This document shows, one piece after another, positions 16,814-25,095 of a stretch of DNA of 64,000 nt. The notes under the pieces were generated by a model, which saw only the letters and a program-made list of their open reading frames with translations, did no database searches and was not told where the DNA came from. Source of the stretch: Vagococcus allomyrinae (GTDB taxonomy: Bacteria > Bacillota > Bacilli > Lactobacillales > Vagococcaceae). The translations under genes were made by a program, and so were the position numbers. Positions within the stretch are counted from its first letter, which is position 1. Each line of letters begins with the position of its first letter. The stretch lies in the NCBI RefSeq assembly GCF_017829975.1, contig NZ_JAEEGA010000004.1, positions 62,001-126,000 on the forward strand. The letters run 5' to 3'.

Positions 16814-17450
16814 CGTCTTGCACCTTTTTGATGATTGAGCCTCTAGTTCCTTTGGCAAACCCACAGGCATTAGCTTCATCATAATCGATGTGCATGTAAG
16901 TGGCAAACTTAGGACTGACGCGAATTACCACCTCATCAAAGATGAGCGCCCTGCCTCCGTCAATTCTCACTTGAACAATTTCTCCTTGAACTACCTTAGC
17001 GGCGGAAGCATCTTCGACAGTCATATGAACATGTCGTTTGGCCACAATCAATCCTTCATGAAGGTGAACTGTCCGGTTATTGTTTAAAAGAAGTATACCA
17101 GGCGTTCCAGCAATATCCCCACTTTCTCTAACAGGAACTTTTATTCCTAATGCAAGTGCATCTGTTCCTGATATTTCCACTTGTGATTGCCGTCGCTCTG
17201 GCCCTAAAATAATCACATTATGAAGGGTTCCTTTGGGACCAACTAAGGTAATCCGTTCTTTACAAGCAAATTGTCCCGGTTGCGACAAATCTTTTGCTTT
17301 CGTTAATTGATAGCCTTCACCAAACAACTCGTTAATCGTTTGGCGATCTAAATGAACATGACGCCCACTGGCCTCTACTTCAAAGTCCTGCTTAGGTTGA
17401 ATGCGTGAGACAACTTCTCGTACGATTCGATCTAATGTCGCTTCATTCAT
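16806..17450 (-). CDS. eutD: Phosphate acyltransferase EutD of the PduL type
   Basis: The enzyme converts acetyl-CoA and phosphate to acetyl-phosphate and CoA, recycling CoA inside the microcompartment. It is of the zinc-dependent PduL family: ASGRHVHLDRQTINELFG and VAKRHVHMTVEDA carry the metal-binding HxH pairs, and YMHIDYDEANACG closes the second barrel. I chose the ATG at 17450 because AAGGAGG lies 7 nt before it; the frame is open to 17534 but without a ribosome site. The N-terminal helix NEATLDRIVREVVSRIQ is a typical encapsulation peptide. Confidence 0.94.
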   Translation of the reverse strand: MNEATLDRIVREVVSRIQPKQDFEVEASGRHVHLDRQTINELFGEGYQLTKAKDLSQPGQFACKERITLVGPKGTLHNVIILGPERRQSQVEISGTDALALGIKVPVRESGDIAGTPGILLLNNNRTVHLHEGLIVAKRHVHMTVEDASAAKVVQGEIVQVRIDGGRALIFDEVVIRVSPKFATYMHIDYDEANACGFAKGTRGSIIKKVQDDA

Positions 17451-17603
17451 CACGTTACCTCCTTGAAAAACATCTTGACTCACTTGAACATTTCCATTGC
17501 TGCTCGATTTGTCCAGGAGTCCAATCATAAACATTCGACTGTTTGCTTAAGTTAGTTTAGTCAATCAGCTGTCTTAAGTAACTATATACATCCTGTTAAA
17601 TAA

Positions 17604-17938
17604 TCAACCATATAACAATTGATTGACAGGCTTGTCTAATATCCAGTCACGAATAATCGCCAAGCCGATCAGTGTAAAAAAGCTGGGGTGTGGCGTCATT
17701 TCTTGCGCTCGCAAGTCTAATCCCGCTAGAGCCAATACTAATGCTGACATGTTTGTTGATTACTCTCAGTCGTTATATAAGTCACCGGAAGTTCCTCAAT
17801 TCTGGGAATTGACTTGATTTTTAGCTTGATGCCTTAATCACTCAAAAAACGCCTTGCCGATGGTATTACATTCGTGTATGGTTGGATTGTCCACGTTCTT
17901 AACCAGTGACGAAGATCACCTTCAGTTATCACTGCCAC
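17604..17938 (-). pseudogene. eutT: Remnant of eutT (cobalamin adenosyltransferase)
   Basis: In the minus strand a GTG at 17938 opens MAVITEGDLRHWLRTW, then VIPSARRFLSD, which resembles the EutT N-terminus (ITE-LR--, then TPSARE-L). A TAA at 17836-17834 interrupts it and the same frame goes on as GIKLKIKS. Further on, in another frame, LAGLDLRAQEMTPHPSFF resembles the EutT C-terminal AGLD--LR--SHNP-KY segment, ending at 17604. The middle of the protein, including its metal/cysteine region, is missing. The gene lies exactly where eutT sits in related eut operons (between eutM and eutD). It is therefore a dead gene, with the PduO-type enzyme at 29.2 kb as likely replacement. Confidence 0.75.
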
Positions 17939-17960
17939 ATCTTCACCCGCTTTTTTAGTA

Positions 17961-17992
17961 GTGTAAGGGTACCACAGATGATACCCTTACAC
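17961..17992 (-). repeat. Strong stem-loop after eutM
   Basis: A perfect 11-bp inverted repeat (GTGTAAGGGTA and complement, 10-nt loop) lies just after the eutM stop. No T run follows on the minus strand, so it is more likely an mRNA-stabilising or processing hairpin protecting the abundant eutM message than a full terminator. Confidence 0.7.
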
Positions 17993-18008
17993 CATATGAC
18001 GTCCAAAT

Positions 18009-18293
18009 TTATTTGTCTGTCATTTTTGGTAAAATTTCGTCAACTTCTGAGTGAGGACGCGGAATAACGTGAACAGATAATAAATCTCCTACCCGTTCTG
18101 CGGCAGCCGCACCAGCATCTGTTGCGGCTTTAACGGCACCGACATCTCCCCGTACCATCACGGTTACTAAACCGCCACCGACTTGTTCCTTACCGATTAA
18201 TGTAACATTAGCAGCCTTAACCATAGCATCTGCTGCCTCAATTGCTGCTACTAACCCTTTAGTTTCAATCATTCCTAATGCATTTGCGTTCAT
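18009..18293 (-). CDS. eutM: Major microcompartment shell hexamer EutM
   Basis: A canonical single-BMC-domain shell protein of 94 residues: [20 protein letters not shown] at the start, [20 protein letters not shown] in the core and [15 protein letters not shown] at the end. It forms the flat hexamers of the ethanolamine microcompartment facets. It is followed by a strong stem-loop, fitting high and separate abundance. Confidence 0.97.
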   Translation of the reverse strand: MNANALGMIETKGLVAAIEAADAMVKAANVTLIGKEQVGGGLVTVMVRGDVGAVKAATDAGAAAAERVGDLLSVHVIPRPHSEVDEILPKMTDK

Positions 18294-18346
18294 AATATTG
18301 TTCCTCCTAATAGTGTTTGTATTTATGTTTTATTGCTATTAAACCC

Positions 18347-19825
18347 TTACGACATTTTTGCTAAGACCGCTTCTACAATTTGTGAGACTAAGTCGTCACT
18401 TGGCTCTTGACTTGGATTAGAGTCCGTAGACTCCACCAAATGACTATCTACTCCCCTTAAATCTTCTAATTCTCTGACACCATAAGCCACTCGACGAATA
18501 TTAAATAGGTTTTCTGGTCCAATATTGTCTGACGTTGAACTACCACCAACAGCCCCACAGCCTAAGGTTAAAGCAGGCATTAAATTCGTTGAAGCGCCAA
18601 TGCCACCTAGTGCACCGCCCGTATTAACTAACAAGCGAGAGACCGGTTTTTTTAACCCAAATTCTTTAACCACATGTTGATCTTCAGTGTGAATGATCAT
18701 TGTGTGACCTGCACCTTCATGATTTAAAATATCAATGCTCAAGTGACATGCCTCTTCCCAATCTTTTGTGGTATAAAGGGCCAAAATTGGCGCTAACTTT
18801 TCGCGTGAATAAGGTATTTTAGCCCCCACCCGTTCTTCCTCAGCAATTAAGACACGAATCCCTTTGGGAATTTTCAAACCTGTCAGTTCAGCGATAGCTT
18901 GAACGGATTTGCCGACAATTTGTGGATTCATCGAACCATTCGCGCGCATGATGAACTTTTCCAAAATAATGGCTTCTTCTTTAGATAAAAAGTAGGCGCC
19001 ACTCTTCTTGAATTCTCGCATCACTTTTTCTTTGCTAACTTCTTCGACAATTACTGATTGCTCCGATGCACAAATAGTGCCATTATCAAAAGTTTTGGAA
19101 TCCATGATGTGCTTAACCGCTAGGGGAATATTTGCCGTCCGTTCAATAAAAGCTGGTCCATTTCCTGGTCCAACACCAATGGCGGGAGTTCCTGAAGAAT
19201 AAGCCGCCTTAACCATAGCGGTACCACCAGTTGCTAAAATCAGATTCGTTGAACGGTGTTTCATTAACTCACCTGTGCCCTGAATAGTGGGTGTCTGCAT
19301 GACACTAATTGCCCCAGCTGGGCATCCTGCCGCAATAGCGGCTTCTTTTAATACCTTAACAGTTTCCACAATACACTGTAGGGCATTCGGATGAGGCGAA
19401 ATAACGATACTATTTCCTGCCTTAATTGCAATCAACACTTTGTATATAACTGTTGAAGTTGGATTTGTCGAAGGAATAAGTCCAGCCACAATTCCCACTG
19501 GTACTGCCACATCAAAAATTTTGTTCATAGGGTCCTCAGAAATTACTCCCACTGTTTTCATCCCTTTAATGGTTTCCCATACGGCCTGTGCAGCAAAGGA
19601 ATTTTTTACCACTTTATCCTGCCAAATCCCAAACCCTGTTTCATCACGAGCCATTTTAGCTAGTTTAATCCGCTGCTCATAAGCAGCATCAGACATAGCT
19701 TTGCAAATAGCATCAATTTGTTCTTGAGAAAATGTTGCCAATTGTTTTTGCGCAAGCTCCGCTTCTGCTAAAAGATCTCTAACTTCCTGAATTGAAAGTA
19801 AATCTTTATCTGCCAATGTCACCAA
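18347..19825 (-). CDS. eutE: CoA-acylating acetaldehyde dehydrogenase EutE
   Basis: The enzyme oxidises acetaldehyde to acetyl-CoA with NAD+ and CoA inside the microcompartment. The 492-residue protein has the aldehyde dehydrogenase fold. The catalytic cysteine lies in FDNGTICASEQSVI (about 264-277) and the nucleotide motif GVGPGNGPAF precedes it. After the catalytic domain a linker (ESTDSNPSQEPSDD) leads to a C-terminal amphipathic helix (LVSQIVEAVLAKMS) that looks like an encapsulation peptide. The start is a TTG at 19825 or the next GTG at 19822; GGAGGG is 8 nt from the first. Confidence 0.95.
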   Translation of the reverse strand: MVTLADKDLLSIQEVRDLLAEAELAQKQLATFSQEQIDAICKAMSDAAYEQRIKLAKMARDETGFGIWQDKVVKNSFAAQAVWETIKGMKTVGVISEDPMNKIFDVAVPVGIVAGLIPSTNPTSTVIYKVLIAIKAGNSIVISPHPNALQCIVETVKVLKEAAIAAGCPAGAISVMQTPTIQGTGELMKHRSTNLILATGGTAMVKAAYSSGTPAIGVGPGNGPAFIERTANIPLAVKHIMDSKTFDNGTICASEQSVIVEEVSKEKVMREFKKSGAYFLSKEEAIILEKFIMRANGSMNPQIVGKSVQAIAELTGLKIPKGIRVLIAEEERVGAKIPYSREKLAPILALYTTKDWEEACHLSIDILNHEGAGHTMIIHTEDQHVVKEFGLKKPVSRLLVNTGGALGGIGASTNLMPALTLGCGAVGGSSTSDNIGPENLFNIRRVAYGVRELEDLRGVDSHLVESTDSNPSQEPSDDLVSQIVEAVLAKMS

Positions 19826-19840
19826 GTTATTAGCCCTCCT

Positions 19841-20284
19841 TTATGTTTTTTTCTTTGATGAATCTGCCTTTTTCGTCGATGGTTTCTTTTCGATTGGTTT
19901 CTTCAACTGATCTTCTTTTGCCGTTACTGCTTCATTAAGTTTATCATCAGAAACCACTTCTTTAAGTTCTGTTGGTTTAAGACCCTCAGCCATCGTCTTT
20001 TTCTGATGAATACTGTCTACAACCATTTGCGATGCCTCAGTTGACAAACGAGGAATGACATGGCTTGAAAGAAGACAATTTAACTCACGAGCTGCGGCAC
20101 TACCAGCTTCCACAGCAACCTTAACAGCTGCAACATCCCCAGAAAATTGAATGGTTGTTAACCCTCCACGAATTTTTTCGGCATTGATCAATTTGACATC
20201 TGCTGTTTTTAAGGCTGCATCTGAAGCGGCAATCGCACCTAAAAAACCCTTTACCTCAATTAATCCCAATGCTTGAATTTCCAC
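19841..20284 (-). CDS. BMC shell protein with basic C-terminal tail (EutK/EutM-like)
   Basis: Residues 1-90 are one BMC shell domain (LGLIEVKGFLGAIAASDAAL; GGLTTIQFSGDVAAVKVAV; HVIPRLS). Residues 91-147 form a hydrophilic extension ending in a lysine-rich tail (KKPSTKKADSSKKKT). Salmonella EutK also carries a C-terminal extension proposed to bind nucleic acid, but here the tail is low-complexity and not an obvious helix-turn-helix. It lies between eutL and eutE, where Firmicute eut operons often have a second EutM/EutK gene. Confidence 0.88.
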   Translation of the reverse strand: MEIQALGLIEVKGFLGAIAASDAALKTADVKLINAEKIRGGLTTIQFSGDVAAVKVAVEAGSAAARELNCLLSSHVIPRLSTEASQMVVDSIHQKKTMAEGLKPTELKEVVSDDKLNEAVTAKEDQLKKPIEKKPSTKKADSSKKKT

Positions 20285-20315
20285 TCTTGTGGCCCCCTTT
20301 CTTTACGAGGTCATT

Positions 20316-20972
20316 TTAATACATTTTTGGATTAGCAGCTACCATTGCAACAGCTTGAGCAAAGGCGTCACAGGCGGCCTTACAAGCCGACTGACTCCCC
20401 GTTAGCAACCCACCGCCAAAGTTTGTTTCAGAAGGAGGGCCGTAAAAGGCCGCGACACTCACATCTGCTGCTTTAACTGCGGCATCCAAGCCATACATTG
20501 CTTCTAACGGTGGGGCAATCAAATAGGCCAGCGCCTCCCCTTCTGCAATGCCTGCTTCCTTTGACAGGTGAGTCCCTGTTCGCGAGATTAAATGAGCATA
20601 GTATGGAACACTGTTGTCCTCATTTGCACTTACAAATCCAGGGCTATTTTCAATTTCATAGACCACAACATCTAAACCACTTTTTACCTCTGCTGGTGTT
20701 GGTCCAGCAATTATGCCAATTACTTCCCCTGCTAATTTCGTATTGGCATTGTCAGCTCCAGCATACATACTGCGCGCATAAACCACATCAACTGCTGCCT
20801 TTTTAGTCGCTTCATCCAACGCTACATACGTGACATCATCACAATCTGACGTGACCAAGCCGATACTTCGATGTTTTTGAGGATCAAGATTTAAGGCTTT
20901 AGCCATACCGGCATCCACATTAGCAATAATCTTGGCACTCAGGACCGTTGCCCCTAATGAATCATTTATCAT
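20316..20972 (-). CDS. eutL: Trimeric tandem-BMC shell protein EutL
   Basis: The 218-residue protein is a circularly permuted tandem-BMC shell protein that forms pseudohexameric trimers with a gated central pore. Recognisable segments are SIGLVTSDCDDVTYVALDEA, GIIAGPTPAEVKSGL and the C-terminal FGGGLLTGSQSACKAACDAF. Family length is normal. It sits after a structured 210-bp gap behind eutC. Confidence 0.95.
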   Translation of the reverse strand: MINDSLGATVLSAKIIANVDAGMAKALNLDPQKHRSIGLVTSDCDDVTYVALDEATKKAAVDVVYARSMYAGADNANTKLAGEVIGIIAGPTPAEVKSGLDVVVYEIENSPGFVSANEDNSVPYYAHLISRTGTHLSKEAGIAEGEALAYLIAPPLEAMYGLDAAVKAADVSVAAFYGPPSETNFGGGLLTGSQSACKAACDAFAQAVAMVAANPKMY

Positions 20973-21055
20973 TTACATTTCCTCCTTAATTTCTGCTGTT
21001 CCAACCTTCAACTCTCAACACTTTAGCGTTAAAAATTTGCTGAAATCGAAGAGTC

Positions 21056-21161
21056 AACTAGTGTTAATTACTACCATCATTCTCATTGATGGTTTTAGAG
21101 CTAAATAAAGGATCGTCAGCTAACCATAGAAGACTGCTTAAAAAATCTTTTAACACTAGTT
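21056..21161 (-). repeat. Long-range inverted repeat with inner hairpin between eutC and eutL
   Basis: AACTAGTGTTAA (21056-21067) and its perfect complement TTAACACTAGTT (21150-21161) enclose 82 nt. Inside is a second stem, ACCATCA (21073-21079) with TGATGGT (21087-21093). The transcript would fold into a closed multi-branched element in the eutC-eutL gap. No T run or target-site duplication was seen. Confidence 0.6.
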
Positions 21162-21181
21162 CACCATGCTTGACAACTAGC

Positions 21182-22093
21182 TTACTCAGATTCTTTTAAA
21201 GCAATACCAGATTTTTTCTTATCCACAATATTTTTAATCACTTCTGCAATGTAGGCTCCCGCTTCAACAGCTGGTGTTCCACCTTTCTGAATATTGGAAA
21301 TTACCGTTCGATTAGCTTCCGGCATGCCACTAGTTGGTTTATAAGCCAAGTAAGCACTCATCGATTCAGCCGTCACTAATCCAGGACGTTCTCCAATCAA
21401 CATGCAAACACAGTCAGCTTCTGTTAGCTCGCCAATTTCATCCATTGCCCCAACACGGGAATATTTCACGAATATTGTGTGATCAAACTCCAAATTAAAC
21501 ATCTTTAACCCTTGTTTAATCGCTGGTAGTACATCTCTAATATTTGCTTCAATTGCAGCAGAGCTTAAGCCATCCCCCACAACAATCTGAACTTTCGCCC
21601 CATGAGTTGTGTTTTCTTTGATTAATTTACGAGTCTCTTCATCAAATTGGCGACCTAAATCTGGACGAGTGACATACTCATCTTTATCCTGACATTTAGT
21701 TTGAACTGCAACAAATCCCATTTCCTCAATTAAGTCATCCGAGACATCCGAAAAGACCGCATCTTGAGCCGCTGCATGATCTGCTCTAAACCGAAGCATG
21801 GACTGAGTTTTATAGCGGGGACCAGCTCGCCATAAACCAAGTCTTGCTGGCGTATAAGATTTCATTCGCAAATACCCTTCTTCATCATGCGCATTTGGCA
21901 CTAAAAATTGCTTTTTAATATCAACCTCAGTAATATCAGGGATGTACCCATCTTCAATTTGACAACTGACAGCCTCAGCAGAGATAACCTCCTGTTCTTT
22001 TGTGGCAACAGCTTCATTTGAACTTTTTTCATGACCAGTCATTTCTGCTAAGACGGTCTCTATGATTGCTTTCAAGCTTTTTTCATCTACCAT
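21182..22093 (-). CDS. eutC: Ethanolamine ammonia-lyase small subunit
   Basis: EutC forms the B12-dependent ethanolamine ammonia-lyase with EutB, splitting ethanolamine into acetaldehyde and ammonia. In this 303-residue protein residues 1-18 ([18 protein letters not shown]) are an encapsulation-type helix, followed by a variable linker to about residue 50. The catalytic part has [20 protein letters not shown], then [15 protein letters not shown] and [20 protein letters not shown], which contribute to cobalamin binding. It follows eutB by 21 bp. Confidence 0.96.
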   Translation of the reverse strand: MVDEKSLKAIIETVLAEMTGHEKSSNEAVATKEQEVISAEAVSCQIEDGYIPDITEVDIKKQFLVPNAHDEEGYLRMKSYTPARLGLWRAGPRYKTQSMLRFRADHAAAQDAVFSDVSDDLIEEMGFVAVQTKCQDKDEYVTRPDLGRQFDEETRKLIKENTTHGAKVQIVVGDGLSSAAIEANIRDVLPAIKQGLKMFNLEFDHTIFVKYSRVGAMDEIGELTEADCVCMLIGERPGLVTAESMSAYLAYKPTSGMPEANRTVISNIQKGGTPAVEAGAYIAEVIKNIVDKKKSGIALKESE

Positions 22094-22114
22094 TTTAACG
22101 TTATACCTCCTTTA

Positions 22115-23479
22115 CTATTTTAAGAAAATTGATGCATCACCAGCAATTTCAGTCAGACGGCCGTTTTCCATAATTCCCATTTTTTCCAACCACTTTTCAA
22201 ACTCACTCGTCGGACGTTTGTTTAACATGTGTCTTAAGGTAGCCGTTTCATGATACCCAGTCGTTTGATAGTTCAACATAATATCATCAGCATGGGGGAT
22301 GCCCATAACAAAGTTAACATTAGCTAAAGCTAATAGCGACGCCAAATTCTCAGCATCATTTTGATCAGCTTTCATGTGATTGGTATAGCAGACGTCGACA
22401 CCCATCGAAATTCCGGACAACTTGCCCATGAAATGATCTTCTAAGCCAGCTCGGATAACTTGTTTTGAATCATAGAGATATTCAGGTCCAATAAACCCAA
22501 CTACCGTGTTAACCATAAAAGGGTCATAGCGTTTAGCAAAGCCATAACAGCGAGCTTCCATGGTCACTTGATCCGTATCAAAATGTGCATCTGACGATAA
22601 TTCTGATCCTTGACCCGTCTCAAAATACATCACATTTGGCCCGACTACAGCGCCTGTTTCTAAAGCCAAAGCTTTCGCTTCCGCTATATCATTTCCAGTA
22701 AATCCAAATGCCGTGTTTCCTTTTTCTGAACCGGCAATCGACTGAAACACCAAACCCGTTGGGGTGCCTTTTTTCATTGCCTCAATTTGGGTTTTTACGT
22801 GGGCTAACACACAGGTTTGAGTTGGAATGTCCCACTCCGATTTAAATTCATCAAATTTATTCAGAATACGCATCACACTTTCCGTCGAATCATCCACTGG
22901 ATTTAACCCAATAACGGCATCGCCAATCCCAAAAGATAAACCCTCCATCACAGAAGCCATAATGCCATCAATGTTATCTGTTGTGTGGTTAGGTTGTAAG
23001 CGGCAAGATAAACGACCAACTTCACCAATTGTCGTATTGGCAGTTTTTATCACGATGATCTTTTGAGCCGCGTAAATTAAGTCCATATTAGACATTAACT
23101 TAGTCACAGCGGCGACCATTTCAGCCGTTAGTCCTCGACCAATCTGTTTAATATCATAATCAGTTGTTTTAAAATCAAGAATATACTCTCGTAATTCTTC
23201 AACGGTCCAGCGTTTAATCTTGTCATAAGCTCGCTTATTAACATCATCAATAATAATCCGTGTTACCTCGTCAGTTTCGTAGGGAACCATCGGATTATTA
23301 AATAAATCCTGAAGCTGAAGCTGGGCTAACACCACTTTAGCAGCTACCCTCTCTTCTGCAGAGCGCGCAGCAACGCCAGCCAATGTGTCGCCAGATTTCA
23401 CTTCGTTCGCTTTGGCTAATACTTCCTTTACTGACTTAAATTCATACATCGTACCAAAGAGTTTTGTCTTTAAAATCAT
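22115..23479 (-). CDS. eutB: Ethanolamine ammonia-lyase large subunit
   Basis: This is the catalytic TIM-barrel subunit of adenosylcobalamin-dependent ethanolamine ammonia-lyase. Its 454 residues include VGRLSCRLQPNHTTDNIDGI, the LNPVDDS segment and the CYTNHMKADQNDAENLASLL segment expected for EutB. I chose the ATG at 23479 (start MILKTKLFGTMYEF) over the TTG two codons earlier because its spacing from GGAGG and the family N-terminus fit better. The enzyme needs EutA reactivation and adenosylcobalamin from the PduO-type transferase in this operon. Confidence 0.97.
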   Translation of the reverse strand: MILKTKLFGTMYEFKSVKEVLAKANEVKSGDTLAGVAARSAEERVAAKVVLAQLQLQDLFNNPMVPYETDEVTRIIIDDVNKRAYDKIKRWTVEELREYILDFKTTDYDIKQIGRGLTAEMVAAVTKLMSNMDLIYAAQKIIVIKTANTTIGEVGRLSCRLQPNHTTDNIDGIMASVMEGLSFGIGDAVIGLNPVDDSTESVMRILNKFDEFKSEWDIPTQTCVLAHVKTQIEAMKKGTPTGLVFQSIAGSEKGNTAFGFTGNDIAEAKALALETGAVVGPNVMYFETGQGSELSSDAHFDTDQVTMEARCYGFAKRYDPFMVNTVVGFIGPEYLYDSKQVIRAGLEDHFMGKLSGISMGVDVCYTNHMKADQNDAENLASLLALANVNFVMGIPHADDIMLNYQTTGYHETATLRHMLNKRPTSEFEKWLEKMGIMENGRLTEIAGDASIFLK

Positions 23480-23531
23480 CGTCAATATTCCTCCTTCTAT
23501 CCATCATTCATTTGAAATTTAGTCGTTCTGT

Positions 23532-24965
23532 TTAGTTAAATATTAAGGTCTTAACGACCACTGGCAAAACACTGCCACCTGCAACTGGTTTGCCAATATC
23601 AATATAATCACCATTCTCCATTCTGACACTGTCAATACAAACAAAGGGATAGCCTGTTGGCAATAAGCTATGTAAACATTGGCCAAGTGATTTAGCCATA
23701 TCCTGCTGAACACTGATGACCAGTGGTTCATTATGATTAATCATAGCGGCTAACCCTTCAACAATCCCACCAGCATAATCAAGAACCCGTTGAAATGTCG
23801 GATTTTTCTCCCCTTCAATGGCAAGTGCGACCCCTTGAAAATCATTTTCAAGCTGGTACCACTGCAATTTTTTTAAAATAGCTACTGCCAATTCTTGACG
23901 ATCACCTTTCTCATCTTGAGGGGTTAATTTTAAAACCGGCAAATTTTTAATTGGCAATACTTCTTCACGATAAGTGATGGTACTGCCACTAATTTCTGCG
24001 GTATGTGAACCTGCCCCTACAACCGTTGCTCTAATTGTTTCCAAAGATTTAATAACCGGTATTTCCTTTACGAGACGAGAGTGAGCGATAGCCGTTCCTA
24101 ACAATAAGCCAATATCACCATACCTGAAAGGATCATTAGGCAATTTTTCGACAAGACAATCTGCCACACCACCTGAAAAAGAAATCGCCTTAATGTCTCG
24201 CTTGGATTCAATCCCTTTGTTGGTGATAATCTGACGATAATAGGGACTTTCAACTCCGATTCCCACACTATTTTCAAGTAATGTGACCATAAACGTAACA
24301 ATCGGCATCAATTGCGCCACTGTCGCCAGCTGCCCGACCGTTATTGAAAGGGATTCGTCTTTAATGATTTCAGCTATTTTAGGAGCTATATAAGTGATCT
24401 TCTGGGTCTGTGGATCCACCCGAATTAAACGCCCCCCAATGTCTAAACAACCTGTATCAAAGACTTCATCGTCGTAAAACAATGCCAAATTTGTCGTCCC
24501 ACCCCCAATATCCAAATTGACAACCGATGTATGATGCTCCTTTGAATACCTTTGAGCACCTGCTCCTCTACCAGCAATAATACTTTCCAAATCTGGTCCA
24601 GCTGTTGCCACAACAAAATCTCCCGCGAAGCCGCTCAAGGCTTGTAAGACATTGCTGGAATTTTCTTTTCTGGCTGTTTCACCTGTGATGATGACCGCTC
24701 CAATTTGAATTTCTTCTTTATCGATACCTGCTTGCTGATACTGTTGGCCGACAAATAATTTGATTGCTTCAACGTCAATTAAATTATTGGCAAGAATCGG
24801 GGTGAAGATAATCTCACTTTTAAACACCACCTGTTTGTCCGTAATGGTAATTCTTGGAATCGTAAATGCTGATGCCATATTTTGAATATAGAGTTTCGAT
24901 ATAATCATCTGTGTCGTTGATGTTCCCAAATCGATTCCCACACTCAAAACAGTTTCTTCAGACAT
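23532..24965 (-). CDS. eutA: Ethanolamine ammonia-lyase reactivating factor EutA
   Basis: EutA is an ASKHA ATPase that exchanges damaged cobalamin bound to ethanolamine ammonia-lyase for fresh adenosylcobalamin. The 477-residue protein shows phosphate-1 motif SVGIDLGTSTTQMIIS (about 8-23), phosphate-2 motif NLDIGGGTTNLALF (about 147-160) and a DCLVEKLPNDPFRYGDIG segment. It starts the eutABC block and is preceded by an ANTAR attenuator, so its expression depends on EutV. Confidence 0.95.
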   Translation of the reverse strand: MSEETVLSVGIDLGTSTTQMIISKLYIQNMASAFTIPRITITDKQVVFKSEIIFTPILANNLIDVEAIKLFVGQQYQQAGIDKEEIQIGAVIITGETARKENSSNVLQALSGFAGDFVVATAGPDLESIIAGRGAGAQRYSKEHHTSVVNLDIGGGTTNLALFYDDEVFDTGCLDIGGRLIRVDPQTQKITYIAPKIAEIIKDESLSITVGQLATVAQLMPIVTFMVTLLENSVGIGVESPYYRQIITNKGIESKRDIKAISFSGGVADCLVEKLPNDPFRYGDIGLLLGTAIAHSRLVKEIPVIKSLETIRATVVGAGSHTAEISGSTITYREEVLPIKNLPVLKLTPQDEKGDRQELAVAILKKLQWYQLENDFQGVALAIEGEKNPTFQRVLDYAGGIVEGLAAMINHNEPLVISVQQDMAKSLGQCLHSLLPTGYPFVCIDSVRMENGDYIDIGKPVAGGSVLPVVVKTLIFN

Positions 24966-24994
24966 TTAGTAACCTCCTCTCCCTAATCTTGATT

Positions 24995-25082
24995 CAAATA
25001 AAAAGACACTTAAAATGCATCTGCTAGTGATAACAGATTTCTTTTAAGCGTCTTTGCTCATTGTACAAACAACGTTGTTTGT
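24995..25082 (-). promoter_or_regulatory. ANTAR dual-hairpin attenuator before eutA
   Basis: On the minus strand the first hairpin (25082-25065) is ACAAAC-AACGTT-GTTTGT. The second (25059-25046) is GAGC-AAAGAC-GCTT. Both hexaloops have A at position 1 and G at position 4, the EutV/ANTAR RNA signature. The 3' arm of the second overlaps a terminator stem AAGACGCTTAAAA/TTTTAAGTGTCTT (25054-25042 with 25015-25003) followed by TTTTTATTT. Binding of EutV should free the operon from termination. Confidence 0.88.
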
Positions 25083-25095
25083 GGTTATTTAATTA

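Noticed and set aside
17623-17817. A 64-residue plus-strand ORF in the eutM-eutD gap
   Set aside because: It is antisense to the eutT relic, lacks a ribosome site and has no protein-like features.
21056-21161. Miniature transposable element in the eutC-eutL gap
   Set aside because: No target-site duplication and no second copy seen in the window; kept only as a structured repeat.
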